NCBI GenBank assembly: GCA_015039365.1
Contig: WION01000008.1
Location: 1 to 64,000, forward strand
Direction: 5' to 3'
Length of the DNA: 64,000 nt
Source: Amanita rubescens
Taxonomy: Eukaryota > Basidiomycota > Agaricomycetes > Agaricales > Amanitaceae
Below the pieces are notes generated by a model. The model was not told the DNA's origin. It made no database searches and saw nothing but the letters and a program-made list of their open reading frames with translations. The translations under genes and the position numbers were made by a program. Of the stretch, positions 48,523 through 60,494 are shown one piece after another. The number at the start of each line of letters is the position of its first letter. Positions within the stretch are counted from its first letter, which is position 1.

Positions 48523-49320
48523 ATGTCCGAAGATTCCGCATCACTCTCCACTGTCCCCTTACTTAAGGGTGACAATTACCGCTTGTGGGCTCGCAAAATG
48601 ACGGCCTACTTACAAGTAAAAGGAATCTATAAATACATGAGAGATTCCTTTATCCAACCCCTGGATCTTAACGCCACCGAACAGGCAATGCTCAAAGCAC
48701 ATGACTTCGATGCAGTATTACCAGCGGAAGCTCCAGATGCAGAGCCTTTGCTGGCCCCAATACCGGCCAATATTCAAGCGTTACTAAACCAGAGAGACAT
48801 GTATTTAGAATGGCTCTCTGATAACGAAAAAGCCCTGGGATCAATAATGCTCCGTTTGAGCGATTCTATCGCGGAGATATATGATACCGGGACTTACCTC
48901 AATGCAAGGGTCCTCTGGGTCGCCTTGCGCCAAAGATATGGAGATACCGGCCAAACCGGTACCTTCAACGAATTCCAGGCTGCCCTGGATTGGAAGCTTG
49001 ATGAAAGAAGGGACCCTGAACAGTCCCTTAATGAAATAATCGCCAAATTCGAGCGATTAGGTGGACAGGGTTTCTCGCTACCTGAAGAACAAAAAGCGAT
49101 GATAATTGTCCGCGGTGTTCCACACCATTGGGATAATTTTGTAGGAGCTGTTTTGGCAACTGCACCGGCGGCTGGACTTACTGTACAGCACGTCGTGATA
49201 CAAATCAGGGAGGAATGGAGAAGGCGACATTCAAATGTCGCACATATGACCACGCAAATGGCACGCGGTGACCTGCAACAAAGGATTGGTGGGCAGGCAC
49301 CCTGGCAAGGTCATGGGTGA
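48523..49320 (+). CDS. Copia B gag
   Basis: 265 residues: LLKGDNYRLWARKMTAYLQV, LWVALRQRYGDTGQTGTFNE, SLNEIIAKFERLGGQG and GVPHHWDNFVGAVLATAPAA, then HSNVAHMTTQMARGDLQQ. TGA at 49318-49320 interrupts the start of the RG tail (HG-stop-GRGRGRGGFRGRGRGGGG); the frame then continues to 49752. No CCHC knuckle. Confidence 0.88.
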   Translation: MSEDSASLSTVPLLKGDNYRLWARKMTAYLQVKGIYKYMRDSFIQPLDLNATEQAMLKAHDFDAVLPAEAPDAEPLLAPIPANIQALLNQRDMYLEWLSDNEKALGSIMLRLSDSIAEIYDTGTYLNARVLWVALRQRYGDTGQTGTFNEFQAALDWKLDERRDPEQSLNEIIAKFERLGGQGFSLPEEQKAMIIVRGVPHHWDNFVGAVLATAPAAGLTVQHVVIQIREEWRRRHSNVAHMTTQMARGDLQQRIGGQAPWQGHG

Positions 49321-49802
49321 GGACGTGGACGAGGCCGCGGAGGATTCCGTGGCCGTGGACGAGGTGGTGGTGGTTTTACACAAAACACACCACAATTCCA
49401 GCAACCAGCAATGGAGGCTGGTAATGCTCCGAGGTTACCGGAGCAACAGCAGCAGTGGCAGGGTCAAATGACCAACCAAACACGTGGCCATAACTGGCAA
49501 TGTAATAGGCAACTTCGCCAAACAGCGAAGGCCAACCGAGCAGCTGCACAAGCAGACGCTCATCAAGTAACTTCAGGCATGACCTATACTGGGCAAAACC
49601 AAACTCAGTATACTGCTGCACCGGCCATTCTTGGCCACCATTCCATTGTACCATTTGTACAAGGATCGTCCACCGGGAGAATAGAAGAAATAACTCCCAT
49701 GCAAGAAGAACCCCTGTCATATCCCGTTCCAGACTCCACCCAAACTCCATGACCTCGGACCCCGATGGACTCCTGACTATACCCATGACCACTTTCCACC
49801 CA
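49321..49802 (+). pseudogene. Copia B gag tail / linker beyond the TGA
   Basis: RG-rich then Gln/Ala-rich sequence in the gag frame (PRLPEQQQQWQGQMTNQTRG, ILGHHSIVPFVQGSS). Three further TGA codons follow at 49750-49800 before the frame reaches the candidate solo LTR. Confidence 0.7.
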
Positions 49803-50393
49803 TGTTGCATCTCATATCAAGCCTATGCCAAAACTCCGAAAACTCCGTGACAAACTCCGTGACGGACTCCGTCACAACTCCGTCACAACTCCGTGCATAT
49901 TCACTAAGTTCCTTTCTACATATTCTCCATACTTGTTTCACCTCTTGTTTCATCTCGGGTATCACTGGTATCATTATCCCTTCGTACCATATGCTCTACT
50001 CCACTTCCTGTTCCATATCTCTATGGTTCCCTCGCTTATCAGAACACGGCCATAGAACCCCTTGTCGGACTACGTATATAAGGCCTCACTTGTATTCATA
50101 CAGTAGTCCGAATATCGACTTGGATTGTGCCCCAACTCGTATTGACTCCCTGTCTTTCATTGTCTAAGACCTCATCCAGACCGCTCGCCCTTCGGACTCC
50201 GGTCCCGGACTCCATCCCAGACTCCAGAGCGTTCTCCAGAAGTTTAGGCAAGACGTACATTAGCACGGCACAGCTTGCACGCTGAAGCCTAGCCTTTCCC
50301 CACTACGTCCCGGACTCCGTTATACTCCGTCCTTCCCTGTCCGCGGCTTAGTTCCCGGGCTCCGTCCCAATTAGGATCACCATCCTTACAACC
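49803..50393 (+). mobile_element. Candidate solo LTR inside copia B
   Basis: Sequence that interrupts the gag-pol frame, begins TGTTGCATCTC and ends CCTTACA, with a TATA-like cgtatataaggcc near 50073. Flanks ACCCA and ACCCC suggest an imperfect 5-bp duplication. Repeated ACTCCGT motifs occur throughout. The reading frames on the two sides do not join exactly, so borders are tentative. Confidence 0.45.
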
Positions 50394-50499
50394 CCTTATT
50401 GAAGGGGCATATGATGATCAGCCACTTGACAAATTTGCGGCTTTTGACGATTATGACATGAAGAATTACAATGATTCTTCATATGATGACTATTATAAC

Positions 50500-51346
50500 T
50501 AGTGTTTTAAAGTCCGGTTTGGTCCGGTCTTTTTCCTATTTTGGAAAAGACCGGACTGTGACCGGTTGTGACACTCCTATTATTTTTTGCAACCGAAACT
50601 GAAACTGGATGCAACCGGTTGGCTCCGGTTGCACCCCCGGTTGCCTGCAGTTGCAACCGGTTTTTGATGAACTGGTTGCCAACTGATCCAAGACCGGTCA
50701 CAACCGGTGTAGCACAGCGTCATCCAAGTCTCTATCGATGCATCCACCCCACCAACACCTCACATCATTCCATTTAGCCACAGATCCATCCAGTCATACA
50801 CCCATGCACCCATCTAACACATTAAAATTACACTGTGACCCTTAGAATATGTTGTTGTAACCCTTAGAATAATTTAATGTAATTTTCGTGACATATGTTC
50901 AATGTCATCCAAGTGTCAATTTATGCATCCACCCATCCAAGCAGTTCAATCCCCCTTATTAACGTAGTAATCAGACACACACCTACCCATCCACCTATCC
51001 AGCCCATAATATCCACCTCATAATATTAAAAATGACATATTTGATACCTACAACATAAATTCATTCAAATTCTGACATTAACCATAACCCTGGATTAGGG
51101 TCAATTAGGGGCGACATCCGATTGCCCGCCAACCAATCCACCCCTAGAACCCTCTTACCGGTTGCCATAAAAGACCGGTTGCAACCGGTCTTCAACCGGT
51201 TTCCTAAAATGGCAGGTATGAGGCAACCGAGACTGAAACCAGTCTCAATTGAAGGCAACCGCAACTGCGGTTCGGTTGCAACCGAGCATCGGTCCGGTCC
51301 GGTTGCCGGTTTTTTTCCGGTCTGGCAACCGGACTTTTAAACACTA
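50500..51346. mobile_element. Non-autonomous hAT-like element H
   Basis: 847 bp, TAGTGTTTTAAAGTCCGG / TTAGTGTTTAAAAGTCCGG inverted ends, duplication ATTATAA(C/T) at 50492-50499 and 51347-51354. Rich in GCAACCGGT/ACCGGTTGC motifs. Removing it and one duplication joins DSSYDDYYN to DEWVKSYF in frame. Confidence 0.85.
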
Positions 51347-51354
51347 ATTATAAT

Positions 51355-51960
51355 GACGAGTGGGTAAAATCTTATTTTAGTATGGATTGGGCTAACTCTT
51401 ATTCAGTGGACGTATGTAAAACAATCTCTGATTCTGTAATTGTATATAACATGGAATGTAATAAAAATTCATGTCAATCCAAAAACGTCCCTATGAGAGT
51501 TAGCCCTATAAGTCCAAACTATAAAAATAAGATTCATGTCGCCTATCCAATTCATACAACAGGAAATCAACATCAGCATATTATATGCGCTGGTAGAATG
51601 GACAATTGCAAATGTCCTTCCTGTTGTACAGAACAGACTGGAGAAACACTATGGATGTGTGACTCTGGTGCATCTGAGCATTTTACCTTTAATCTGAACG
51701 ATTTTTCAGATTATAAACCTTTTGATAAAGTTAAACTGGTAAAAACAGCAGATGGCACATCCGATCTCATTGGACAAGGCACTGTTATTTTTATTCATAA
51801 ATTATCAAATGGAACAAGCCACCTTGTGAAACTGTACCCCGTGTTATACATGCTGCGTCTTAACATACGACTTGTTTCGAATGGCATGTTGTGTAAGCAA
51901 GGGTTACTGGCGTCACAAGACAATCAATGGATCACCTTTTCCTATAAAGATGGTAAAAAG
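51355..51960 (+). pseudogene. Copia B pol, protease segment
   Basis: Continues the gag-pol frame after element H: DEWVKSYFSMDWANSYSVD ... CKCPSCCTEQTGETLWMCDS, then GASEHFTF (aspartic protease DSGA), KLVKTADGTSDLIGQGTVIF, and SYKDGKK, where element I interrupts it. Confidence 0.85.
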
Positions 51961-54309
51961 GGAGGTCTTTACCCTCCCCCACTCATTCCTTATGGATTCC
52001 TTGCATTCCATGCGGAAGTTCCATGGAATCCACGTGGATTCCTTGCAATTTCAAGATGGTCCAAATGGCCCAGAACACACTAAAAAAAGTGCATGGAATC
52101 CGTGTGGAATCCATGTGGAATCCATGCATATTCCACGGAATCTCAGGAATTTGCCTGGAACAGGAGTGACAAGGAATCCACATGGACTCCATGGACTCTG
52201 TGGATTCCAGGTACATTTCTGCCTGGTTTGCATAATGCTGACATACAAGGACTTTCAGCACAAGGAGTCCTCAGGAGTCCACATGGACTCCTGATTCCCA
52301 TGGTCATGTGACAGGCCACTTGGTCTGTGCGCCAGCCCACAGGTATATAAGGAGAGGGCATGTACCACATATCCCCCAGCTTCCCCCCCCTTCCTCAAGG
52401 ACAGGGGGGGAGGGGAGTGATAAGATTGGATAGATAGATAGTGATTAGATATATGTATGATCTCATAGGTAAGCTTAGGTAAGCTTAAATAGTGTATGAT
52501 GATGTAGATAAGATAAGATCACAGATAAGATAATATGATTTCCTTTTATAGAATTTGTGACAACATGAGGTGTGTGACATGTGACTGTGACAAAAAAGAT
52601 GCACCTAGATTGTGTGATTCAGAATATACAAGAATGACAGTGCCAAACAAAGTCAAACATGAGATATTTGCAAAACACTTTTTCAGATGTGACAGAAAAT
52701 TGAAAAAATCCAAAAAATTGTCAAAAATTATGTGATCACATCTCTTCAAGAATTGCAGTGCAAAACACAACCAAACACAAGATATTTTCAAACTACTGTT
52801 TTGGTGGGAATGGTGGCTGTTATAGTAATGGACTCCCACATTACACAATCATGCTTAGCAGACAAGCCTCCTCATTCATCATGCCTCAATCCTTGCTTAC
52901 TCTACCTTGATTACTTTGCTGACACATGCATTGTTACATATGTACCTGTGGTCAGCAATCTGATATGTATAATGTAGTGGGGTGTACACAACTTTACTGT
53001 ATTTATTTCTGCAACACAATCAGGACCTAGCCTTAGTACTCCATAGTTGTTTCCCTCATTTGACAGGTGTGTTTGCAAAATGCTGTACCTACTAAGCTTC
53101 CACACTAGAACCATCTGGCAAATCAATGGTTTAGTCAACAAGTGATACAATGAGACAGACTAGGCTATGTAAAACTAGTATGGATACATATATTGAAAGA
53201 ACACCTCAAGTTTGCAATAGTGCCCCTTAGACAGTCAGACAGTCAGACAATAAGTGTATCAGCAGCTGACAGTGCCTCTTAGATAGTCAGACAATCAGAC
53301 AACTTATGCAACAGTGTCTCTCAGATAGTCAGATAGTCAGACAATTAGTGTATCAGCATCCATCAGTGTCTCTTAGATGGTCAGGCAGTCAGACACAGTC
53401 AGACAATCAGTGTGTCAGACAGAATCAGATGCAATCAGACTTTTGCTGTGTTAGCTGATGGTCATCCAGTAGGTCACTTCTGTACTACTGATAACTGAGA
53501 TCCTTAAAGTCTGCTTAGATGCCCAGCCTTTTCAGCTAACAGATGTGGTTGCTGGAGGTATGCATAAGCTGGTAGGTTTGAGAGGGAGGTGGCAGGTGAT
53601 TGCAAGTGGTTCCTTGTGATGGTAATGAGGTAGACCATATTGATAACTTGAATTGCTGGCATGTCAGCCACCATTGATCACTAGCTGTCAATATTCTGCT
53701 AACAACTGCTCAGCAATGTATCTCCAGATAGTCATCTCCAAATTTCAAAGCCCCCCACATGATTACAGAACCCTCATGACAACCTTCTCACATCTATTCA
53801 TGACCTCTGAGGCTCTGCAATGTTATGTCAGGTCATCAGCAACCACTGCCACACTCCAACTGCTAGTCATAGATGACAAAATGTCATATAGCAATAGTCT
53901 GTGGCTTTTGTATGGTTAGCTGATACTGATCCAAGGACTATCTTGGTATTTGGACTCTATGCATGTCCTAAGATAATAAATTTTATATAGGTTTGATCTT
54001 ATGAATTTTCTATATTTTTTGGAATTTTTTCCATATTTTTTAATGCATATATTGCTACATGGAATCCACAGAGTCCACATGGATTCCAGACAGCCTACCA
54101 GGAATTCAGGTGTAAATCAGGTTTTGCCTGTTGCCAGGAATGTGCCTGGACTGAGCATGGAATCCACATGGACTCCATGGAATCCTGGTAGAATTTCCAC
54201 AGAAATTTCCTTTTTGCAAGGAATCCATGTGGAATCCGTGTGGATTCCGTGTGGATTCCATGGAGTCAGCCAGGATCCTGCCAGGAAGCGTGGGGGAGGG
54301 TAAAGTACT
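51961..54309. mobile_element. Non-autonomous DNA element I with palindromic subterminal repeats
   Basis: 2.35 kb inserted in copia B pol. Inverted ends share CTTTACCCTCCCCCAC; flanked by GTAAAAAG(G) at 51953 and 54310 (8-9 bp). Both arms (52000-52310 and 54055-54270) carry many GGAATCCAYGTGGATTCC-like palindromic units. The middle has AGATAAGAT and CAGACAGTCAGACAAT low-complexity stretches and no credible gene. Superfamily not assigned; an 8-9 bp duplication would suit hAT, KDZ or MULE. Confidence 0.8.
53226..53445. repeat. CAGACAGT/CAGACAAT-type tandem repeat in element I
   Basis: Irregular head-to-tail repeats of AGACAGTC and AGACAATC units separated by AGTGTATCAGC spacers. Confidence 0.75.
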
Positions 54310-54318
54310 GTAAAAAGG

Positions 54319-57300
54319 AAATATACCTTGAAGCAAATTATCACAATCAAGATACATTGACTTTATGCACAGGACGTATTATTCATAAAAACGTCCATAA
54401 AGTGCCACCATTCTTTGAAAGAGAATCTGTCAATACATATACACACGTTGATAAGGCTCCACCTGTTGAAACTTATACAGTAAATGAAAGTGTATCAACG
54501 TACGATATATGGCATAAACGTCTAGGTCACCCTAGTAAAGACGTGTTCCAACATTTACAAGGACACGTAAAAGGGTTTGAAAAAGGCGATCTTCCCAAAC
54601 CATCTCCAAATCTCCGATGTGAAGGATGCTTAAAAGGAAAAATGAAGGCAAAAACTTATAAAGAATCCAAGAAGCGGGCATCACAGCCGCTTGAAATGAT
54701 CCACATGGACTTAAAAGAGTTTCCAACTCAGTCTTACCACAAATACAAGTATATACTTGTTGTGGTCGATGATTTCTCATTGCATGTATGGATCGGATTC
54801 CTTAAACACAAGTCAGATACCACTGAAGTGTTCCAGCGATGGTTCACGAAAGTTTCTGCACTTAACAAACAAATACTCTACCTCCGTTCCGATCGAGGGG
54901 GGGAATTCGTAAATAAAGCCTTTAAAGATTTCCTTGACAAAAATGGCATTCAACACCAAACATCGGCACCTCATATACATCAGCAAAATGGACGAGCTGA
55001 ACAAATGATTCAGACTTTAAATGATAAGTCTGAAGCTATGCGGCTCGATGCATGTATACTGAGATCATGGTGGGAATTTTCAATCGAAACAGCTGTACAC
55101 GTATACAATAGAACCCCAATTGTGCGTGGCAACTGGAAAACACCTTGGGAACTTTTATATGGTTCCCTTCCTGACGTTCAATACTTTAAAGTATTCGGAT
55201 GTGAAGCTTGGGTTTTTATCCCAGTTGAAAAATGTTCTGATAAACTATCTCCAAAATCAGAACTTATGACGTTTGTCGGGTATGAACTAGGATCAAAAGC
55301 ATATAAATTTATGGATTCCAACAACGCACTAGTTATATCCGCCCAAGCCACATTCTTTGAAGACAGATTTCCTCGTAAAGGAAAAAGTGATATTATTATT
55401 ACTAAAGATCTTGCACCAATCCTTCTCGATAATCGAGACAGAAATAACGGTATTCCATCCCCTTCCCCTGTTAGGGGAAGACAACTTGGTCGCAGGCGTA
55501 CACAATCTCCTCTACCAGCTGACTCTATAGAGGGAGGAGATCCTGAAAGCGACTCAAGCTCCAGCTCCGGTCACTCGGGCGATAAACTGGCATCAGTAAA
55601 ACGAGAATCTTTATCACCCCTATCAGACGGCCTTAAAACTCCGTCTTGGAGATTAAAATCTCGTAGTCCAACACTGGACGAAGCTGATAAACCGGATAGT
55701 CCTGATATCAGAAAAGGTTCTACCATGGATGATCTTAAAAGGAGATTCCAAGAAACCATGAGGAACATTGATGATGAACTAGAGGACCTTGAAGCAGGAG
55801 ATAGAACTCGCCTGCTGGAACAAAATAGTGGACTTCGTGACAGGCACACGGGTATAGAAATCCGTAGACGCAATGCGGATGAAATCCTAAAAAGATTCAT
55901 CCCTGACAGAAGTCCACCATGTACAAATACTAGAGAACAAGTCTTAGAAATCAGAAAAAGACTTGCAGAAAGATTTGTACCAGATGGGATCTCTGAATTT
56001 ACACCTAAAGATCGTCTATCATCCTCAAAATTTAAAGAGGAAATTGATAAACAAATTCCTATGCCAGATCTAACTTTTAATAAAGTCAGAGAGAAATTTG
56101 GCAAACGATCTATTGTTCAGAAACCCATAAATCCAGCAGATTATGTCCCTGAAGCAACTAGACCATCATCCAAAGCCATGGGCAAACACAGAGAAAGATC
56201 TAAATCTTTAGATAGATCTCATAGACCTCGTAGTAAACAGAGGCTAAATGAACCTGAGCCAGTGGTACCTCCACCAGCAGTGGTTCCTCGAAGATCTAAT
56301 CGCGTCCCCAAGCCAATTATATGCAAAGACAATGCGTATGGTGAAAAGAAGGCAGTCGAAATAGAAAAAGAAATTCTTAGACAAAGAGATCTGATTAAAT
56401 ACCAGATTGATAATTATGAGAATGACTTTGGCGGCCAAATCCCAAACAGAGAGGCGGCCAGACGTTTTGAACCAACTGCCAAAACACCACCTTCGAAATC
56501 TATGGATATAGATCCCAAGGCAACAATGGCTAGGATGATCAAAGAGTGTGGAAATGACTTCATGCATTTCTTACTCGCAAATATGATACCAAGAGAAGAA
56601 ATTCGAATGTATCAATATAGGGACATATATAAGATCAAAGGTGAAAATATTGATCTTTACAAGCAGTGGCGAACTGCTATGGAAGACGAGTTTAAATCTC
56701 TCCAAAATAGAGATATGGGAATTAATGGAATTACCAAAAGGGCGTAACCCGATAAAGTGTCGTTGGGTTTATGATATAAAGTCGGATGACCGTAAAAAGG
56801 CACGACTTGTCGCCAAAGGCTTTAGCCAACGCCCGGGATTGGATTATGATGAAACATTCTCGCCGGTAGCGAGATATGAAACAATTAGACTTCTTCTGGC
56901 AACAAGTGCTTTAGAAAATTGGGATATTGAAGCACTTGACGTTAAAACTGCTTTCCTCTATGGTGACTTAGACGAGGAAATATATATGCAACAACCAGAA
57001 GGTTTCATCATTAAAGGACAAGAATCTAAAGTATATAAACTTAAGAAAGCTATTTATGGCCTAAAACAAGCATCGTACGCTTGGAATAAACAAGCAGACA
57101 AATCCTTGAAGTCCCTAGGATTTAAACAATGCTTAGCTGACTCTGGCATATATGTCAGAACCACAGATAAAGATATTACCATATGTGTAATATATGTGGA
57201 CGATATACTTTTCATAGGAGACAGGACCGAAACAATTTCATATATCAAAAAGGAGTTTATGAAAATGTGGGAATGTCGGGACCTTGGAAAAGTTAAAGAA

Positions 57301-58512
57301 TACTTGGGCATCAGAATCAATTACAACCGAGCAATTGGTACGCTTGTAATAGATCAAGCTGCCTATGCAAAGACAGTCGTTGAACGCTTTGGCTTGTCAA
57401 ATTGCAAGCCGGTGTCAACTCCTTTACCTGCAGGATATGTACCTGCTAAAAACACCTCTGAAGCATCCTCCGAGGACAGATCCTATTATCAGCAAATAAT
57501 TGGATCGTTATTATATCTAGCCTTAGGAACTAGGCCTGATATAGCTTATGCTGTTATCCTAATGTCGCAATTTTCTGTTAATCCATCTTACGACCACATC
57601 CAAAGGGCGCTTTATATAGTAAAATATATAGCGCACACCCTTGACACACGAATCACCTATTCCAGAAATGGGAAAGGTTTCGTTGCCTATGCGGACGCAG
57701 ATTGGGCGTCTGACAGAGAGACTAGAGTCTCAGTTACAGGCTATGCCTTAACTTTGGCAGGGGGTGCAGTTTGTTGGGTTTCTCGAAAACAGAAAATGGT
57801 TGCGTTGTCATCAATGGAAGCCGAATATATGGCAATGTCCGATGCCTCACGTCAAATTATGTGGGTGCTGAACCTATACCAAGAATTAGGTTTCCCCTTG
57901 GGCGGCATTGACCTTCTTTGCGACAATCAGGGTGCGATATTTCTGGCATCAAACCCTGCACAACAACATAAGTCAAAACACATTTCTATTTGCTATCATT
58001 ACATTAGGGAACGTGTTGAACGAAAAGAGATCAATCTTTATTACATTCCCACCAATCAACAAATAGCGGACTTAATGACTAAGAACTTGAATAGAGAGAA
58101 AATTCAGTTCTTTATGAATGAACTAGGAATCACCGTCAATATCACTCCATATCCCACTATTAAGATACATAGTGCAAGTCATTGGATACACCTTTCAGCC
58201 GAAGGTTTAAATGGAGTCGAAGCAACGTTCATGTACACAAACAAGCGACAAAATTTCATTCGTGATATGCTTGATCCAAAAGTACCAAAGGACACGTTCA
58301 TGAACAGGAAAGAAGATCTATTGCCAAAACGAATTAGGGATCGTATTATGAAAATATACGAACCTATAAGACAAGCAAAGATCAAAAGATCCTTTAAACG
58401 AGAAGACATTCAAATGTTAGACTCGTGGAATCTTTTAGAAACATTGATGGACGAAAACAAATTCCTGATAGAATTCATTAAGAAGAAATGGCGGATTAAC
58501 ATCCTAGGATGA
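54319..58512 (+). pseudogene. Copia B pol: integrase, RT, RNase H and C-terminal extension
   Basis: Resumes at EIYLEANYHNQDTLTLCTGR. Integrase: DIWHKRLGHPSKDVF...RCEGCLKGKMK and HMDLKEF, LYLRSDRGGEFVNKAF, HQQNGRAEQMIQTLND. A charged disordered spacer (about 55430-56500) follows; then RT (LDYDETFSPVARYETIRLLL, ALDVKTAFLYGDLDEEIYMQ, VIYVDDILFIG) and RNase H (AYADADWASDRETR, LCDNQGAI). One frameshift at about 56713: GATATGGG where GATATATGGG would keep DIWELMELPKG in frame (2-bp loss). After RNase H there is an extra segment of about 115 residues (IHSASHWIHLSAEGLNGVEA ... KKKWRINILG). No premature stop is seen otherwise. Confidence 0.92.
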
Positions 58513-58516
58513 CTTA

Positions 58517-58527
58517 GCGAGGGGGTG
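58517..58527 (+). promoter_or_regulatory. Polypurine tract of copia B
   Basis: GCGAGGGGGTG immediately before the 3' LTR. Confidence 0.75.
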
Positions 58528-58870
58528 TGACGAAGTTATCTTATCTAATCTAAGATAACAAGGAGATCTTATCTTATCGGCTTACTAAGCAGATCAGGAT
58601 ATATATAGATAGAACCTTGTAGAAGGTTCTAGTACACTTGCGTCATCCCTACTGCGGATGGCGCCATATGACACCATAGCTGCGCATGACATCAGCGCAG
58701 CTCCATATTTCCATATATGAGTATGACGTATGTAGTTACATATATTTACTTATGTTGTTACCTATTAGGACACAGACAGTATATAAAAACCTGCCATGTA
58801 CCATAGAATAGGAACAAGCTCTCTTAACCTCCTACCACCATCTTCTCAGCTGAGTGGTCTGCTACAGAAC
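58528..58870 (+). repeat. Copia B 3' LTR, truncated
   Basis: First 343 bp of the LTR, nearly identical to the 5' LTR, stopping at CTACAGAAC where C2 begins. The last 60 or so bp are absent from the window. Confidence 0.9.
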
Positions 58871-59770
58871 TAGTGTTTCCATTTCCAGTCTCTCAGGACC
58901 GAAAAAGACCGGAACTGGACCGGACCAGGACCGATTTGGACCGGACTGCAGTCTCAGGTCTTAGGAGGTCCAAGGGCAGTCCAGTTCCGGTCTTTTTAAA
59001 TTTTTAAAATCAAAAAAACCGCAAAAGACCGGTCTAGACCGGTCCTAGACCGCTAATTGTCACATGTGACCAACACAGTCATGTTCTCCTATATTTTAGC
59101 TTTTTTTTGAGTATTGAAACATAAAAAACGGTTGAGATTTGAGTTCACAGTAGTAAAGTTTGTCTAAAGTTATATATAACATGTGAATTTTGAAAACATC
59201 TGTTGTTGCAACACTCCAGGTAAGGTATTCTGAAATTAACTAATCTAGGTATGCTCTAGTACATCCAATGGAACATAATTGAACAGTGGGAGGGTGAGGG
59301 TCAGCAACACTGGGCTTCATTCTCTCTTTGGTGATCTCTTTGGCAATCTCTTTGGCAATGTTTGGCAGTCTCCTGGCATCATCAAAAATGGTTTTATGTG
59401 TCTCATCTGAGTGCAGCTGGGTGTGAGAGGGTGTGAGAGGGTGAGGGTTAGGAACATATTGATATTTATGAAGTTTTGTAGTTTTAAATTGTTGTATGGG
59501 AGACATAGGGACATAGAAACTAATGTAAGGATTAGTCTAGACCAGTCCAAGACCAGTCCAGACCAGTCCAGACCAGTCCAAGACCGGTCCAGACCAGGAC
59601 CAGTCCAGGACCGGTCTTAACCAGTCTTTTTTTTAAATTAAGACCAGTCTTGCGGTCTTAAGCGGTCCGGTTCCGGTCTTTTCGATATCAGGGACACCGT
59701 GAGACCGGTCCGGTTTCGGTCTTTCCAAAAAAGGAAAAAAAACCGGACCGGACCGGACCTTGAATCACTA
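58871..59770. mobile_element. Non-autonomous hAT-like element C2
   Basis: 900 bp, inverted copy of C1 (44328-45227) and nearly identical to it. Flanks TACAGAAC (copia B LTR) and CAGCCGAC (element F) do not match, so it marks a junction between two once-separate sequences. Confidence 0.85.
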
Positions 59771-59772
59771 CA

Positions 59773-60024
59773 GCCGACATCGAGCGTTACATCGTCCTCG
59801 CTATAGAAAGCATTGAAGATCAAAGGTTTGGACTGAAAATACAACCTCACGATCAGAATAACTGCATCGCTGTCAACCATTGGTTTCGCGCTACCGAAGC
59901 TACACCCGACCGACACTGAGCAACTAGATGCATTATGGAGACAGATCGTAAATCAAGAGAAATCTGGTGCCTCACCGGAAAGATCCGAGATCTCTTATCC
60001 AGTATCCAAGGAGACACCGAATGA
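59773..60024 (+). pseudogene. Element F first gag-like frame (fragment)
   Basis: Reads ADIERYIVLAIESIEDQRFG ... NHWFRATEATPDRH, then an in-frame TGA (about 59917-59919), and on to the TGA at 60022-60024. That stop overlaps the ATG of the next frame (ATGA). N-terminal part missing. Confidence 0.5.
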
Positions 60025-60494
60025 CCACGACCGAATTCGCAGATGGAGTTCCCTTGTATCAACTCACTAGCGACCACATTGCGCAGATCAATAATGCGAT
60101 CAGTGATCTCGATCTTCATCGCCGAATCCATACAACAAGTGATCTCATTGAGGAAGAACCGAAACGAGATAAGAAGGCTTCTCTTTCTCGTCGATCCCCA
60201 TCACCCCCCATTTCCACCGTTATTCGCCATGGAGTCTGGAATATTCCTGTCCCCACTACTCGACGAAACAACCCTCCGCCTTCTCAACGACCTACAACCC
60301 GCAGTATGACCAATGCCGCCAACCAATGTCCCCATCGTTACAACCACTGCATCCATTGCCGAGGTAAACATGCCTCTGAGGATCATCATCTCGCTACTAC
60401 AATTCCTCCTATGTCTACTCTACCTCCACGCGCTCCCACACGCCAACGCGATCCGACGCCCGGTCCTTCCACTAAAAAGAAAGGACGTTCTTGA
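60021..60494 (+). CDS. Element F second frame with zinc-knuckle-like motif
   Basis: 157 residues from ATG: TTTEFADGVPLYQLTSDHIA, a helical part, Pro/Arg-rich segments and CPHRYNHCIHCRGKHASEDH, a Cys/His cluster resembling a retroviral-type knuckle, then a Lys/Arg-rich end. Probably the nucleocapsid part of a Gag. Confidence 0.55.
   Translation: MTTTEFADGVPLYQLTSDHIAQINNAISDLDLHRRIHTTSDLIEEEPKRDKKASLSRRSPSPPISTVIRHGVWNIPVPTTRRNNPPPSQRPTTRSMTNAANQCPHRYNHCIHCRGKHASEDHHLATTIPPMSTLPPRAPTRQRDPTPGPSTKKKGRS

Larger units (their letters stand above)
46715..58870 (+). mobile_element. Copia-type LTR retrotransposon B (with three inner insertions)
   Basis: Diverged copia family. 5' LTR 46715-47120, primer site GGTTATGGGCCC at 47121, leader, pre-gag frame, gag, protease-integrase, RT-RNase H, purine tract 58517-58527, and 3' LTR 58528-58870, which is cut short by C2. 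Insertions: candidate solo LTR (about 49803-50393), H (50500-51346) and I (51961-54309). It landed in a copia-A fragment after GGAAA. The right target duplication is lost. Confidence 0.92.

Noticed and set aside
54240..54318. Separate gene start upstream of copia B integrase
   Set aside because: The first codons of the long open frame come from the end of element I; the copia frame begins after the target repeat at about 54319.
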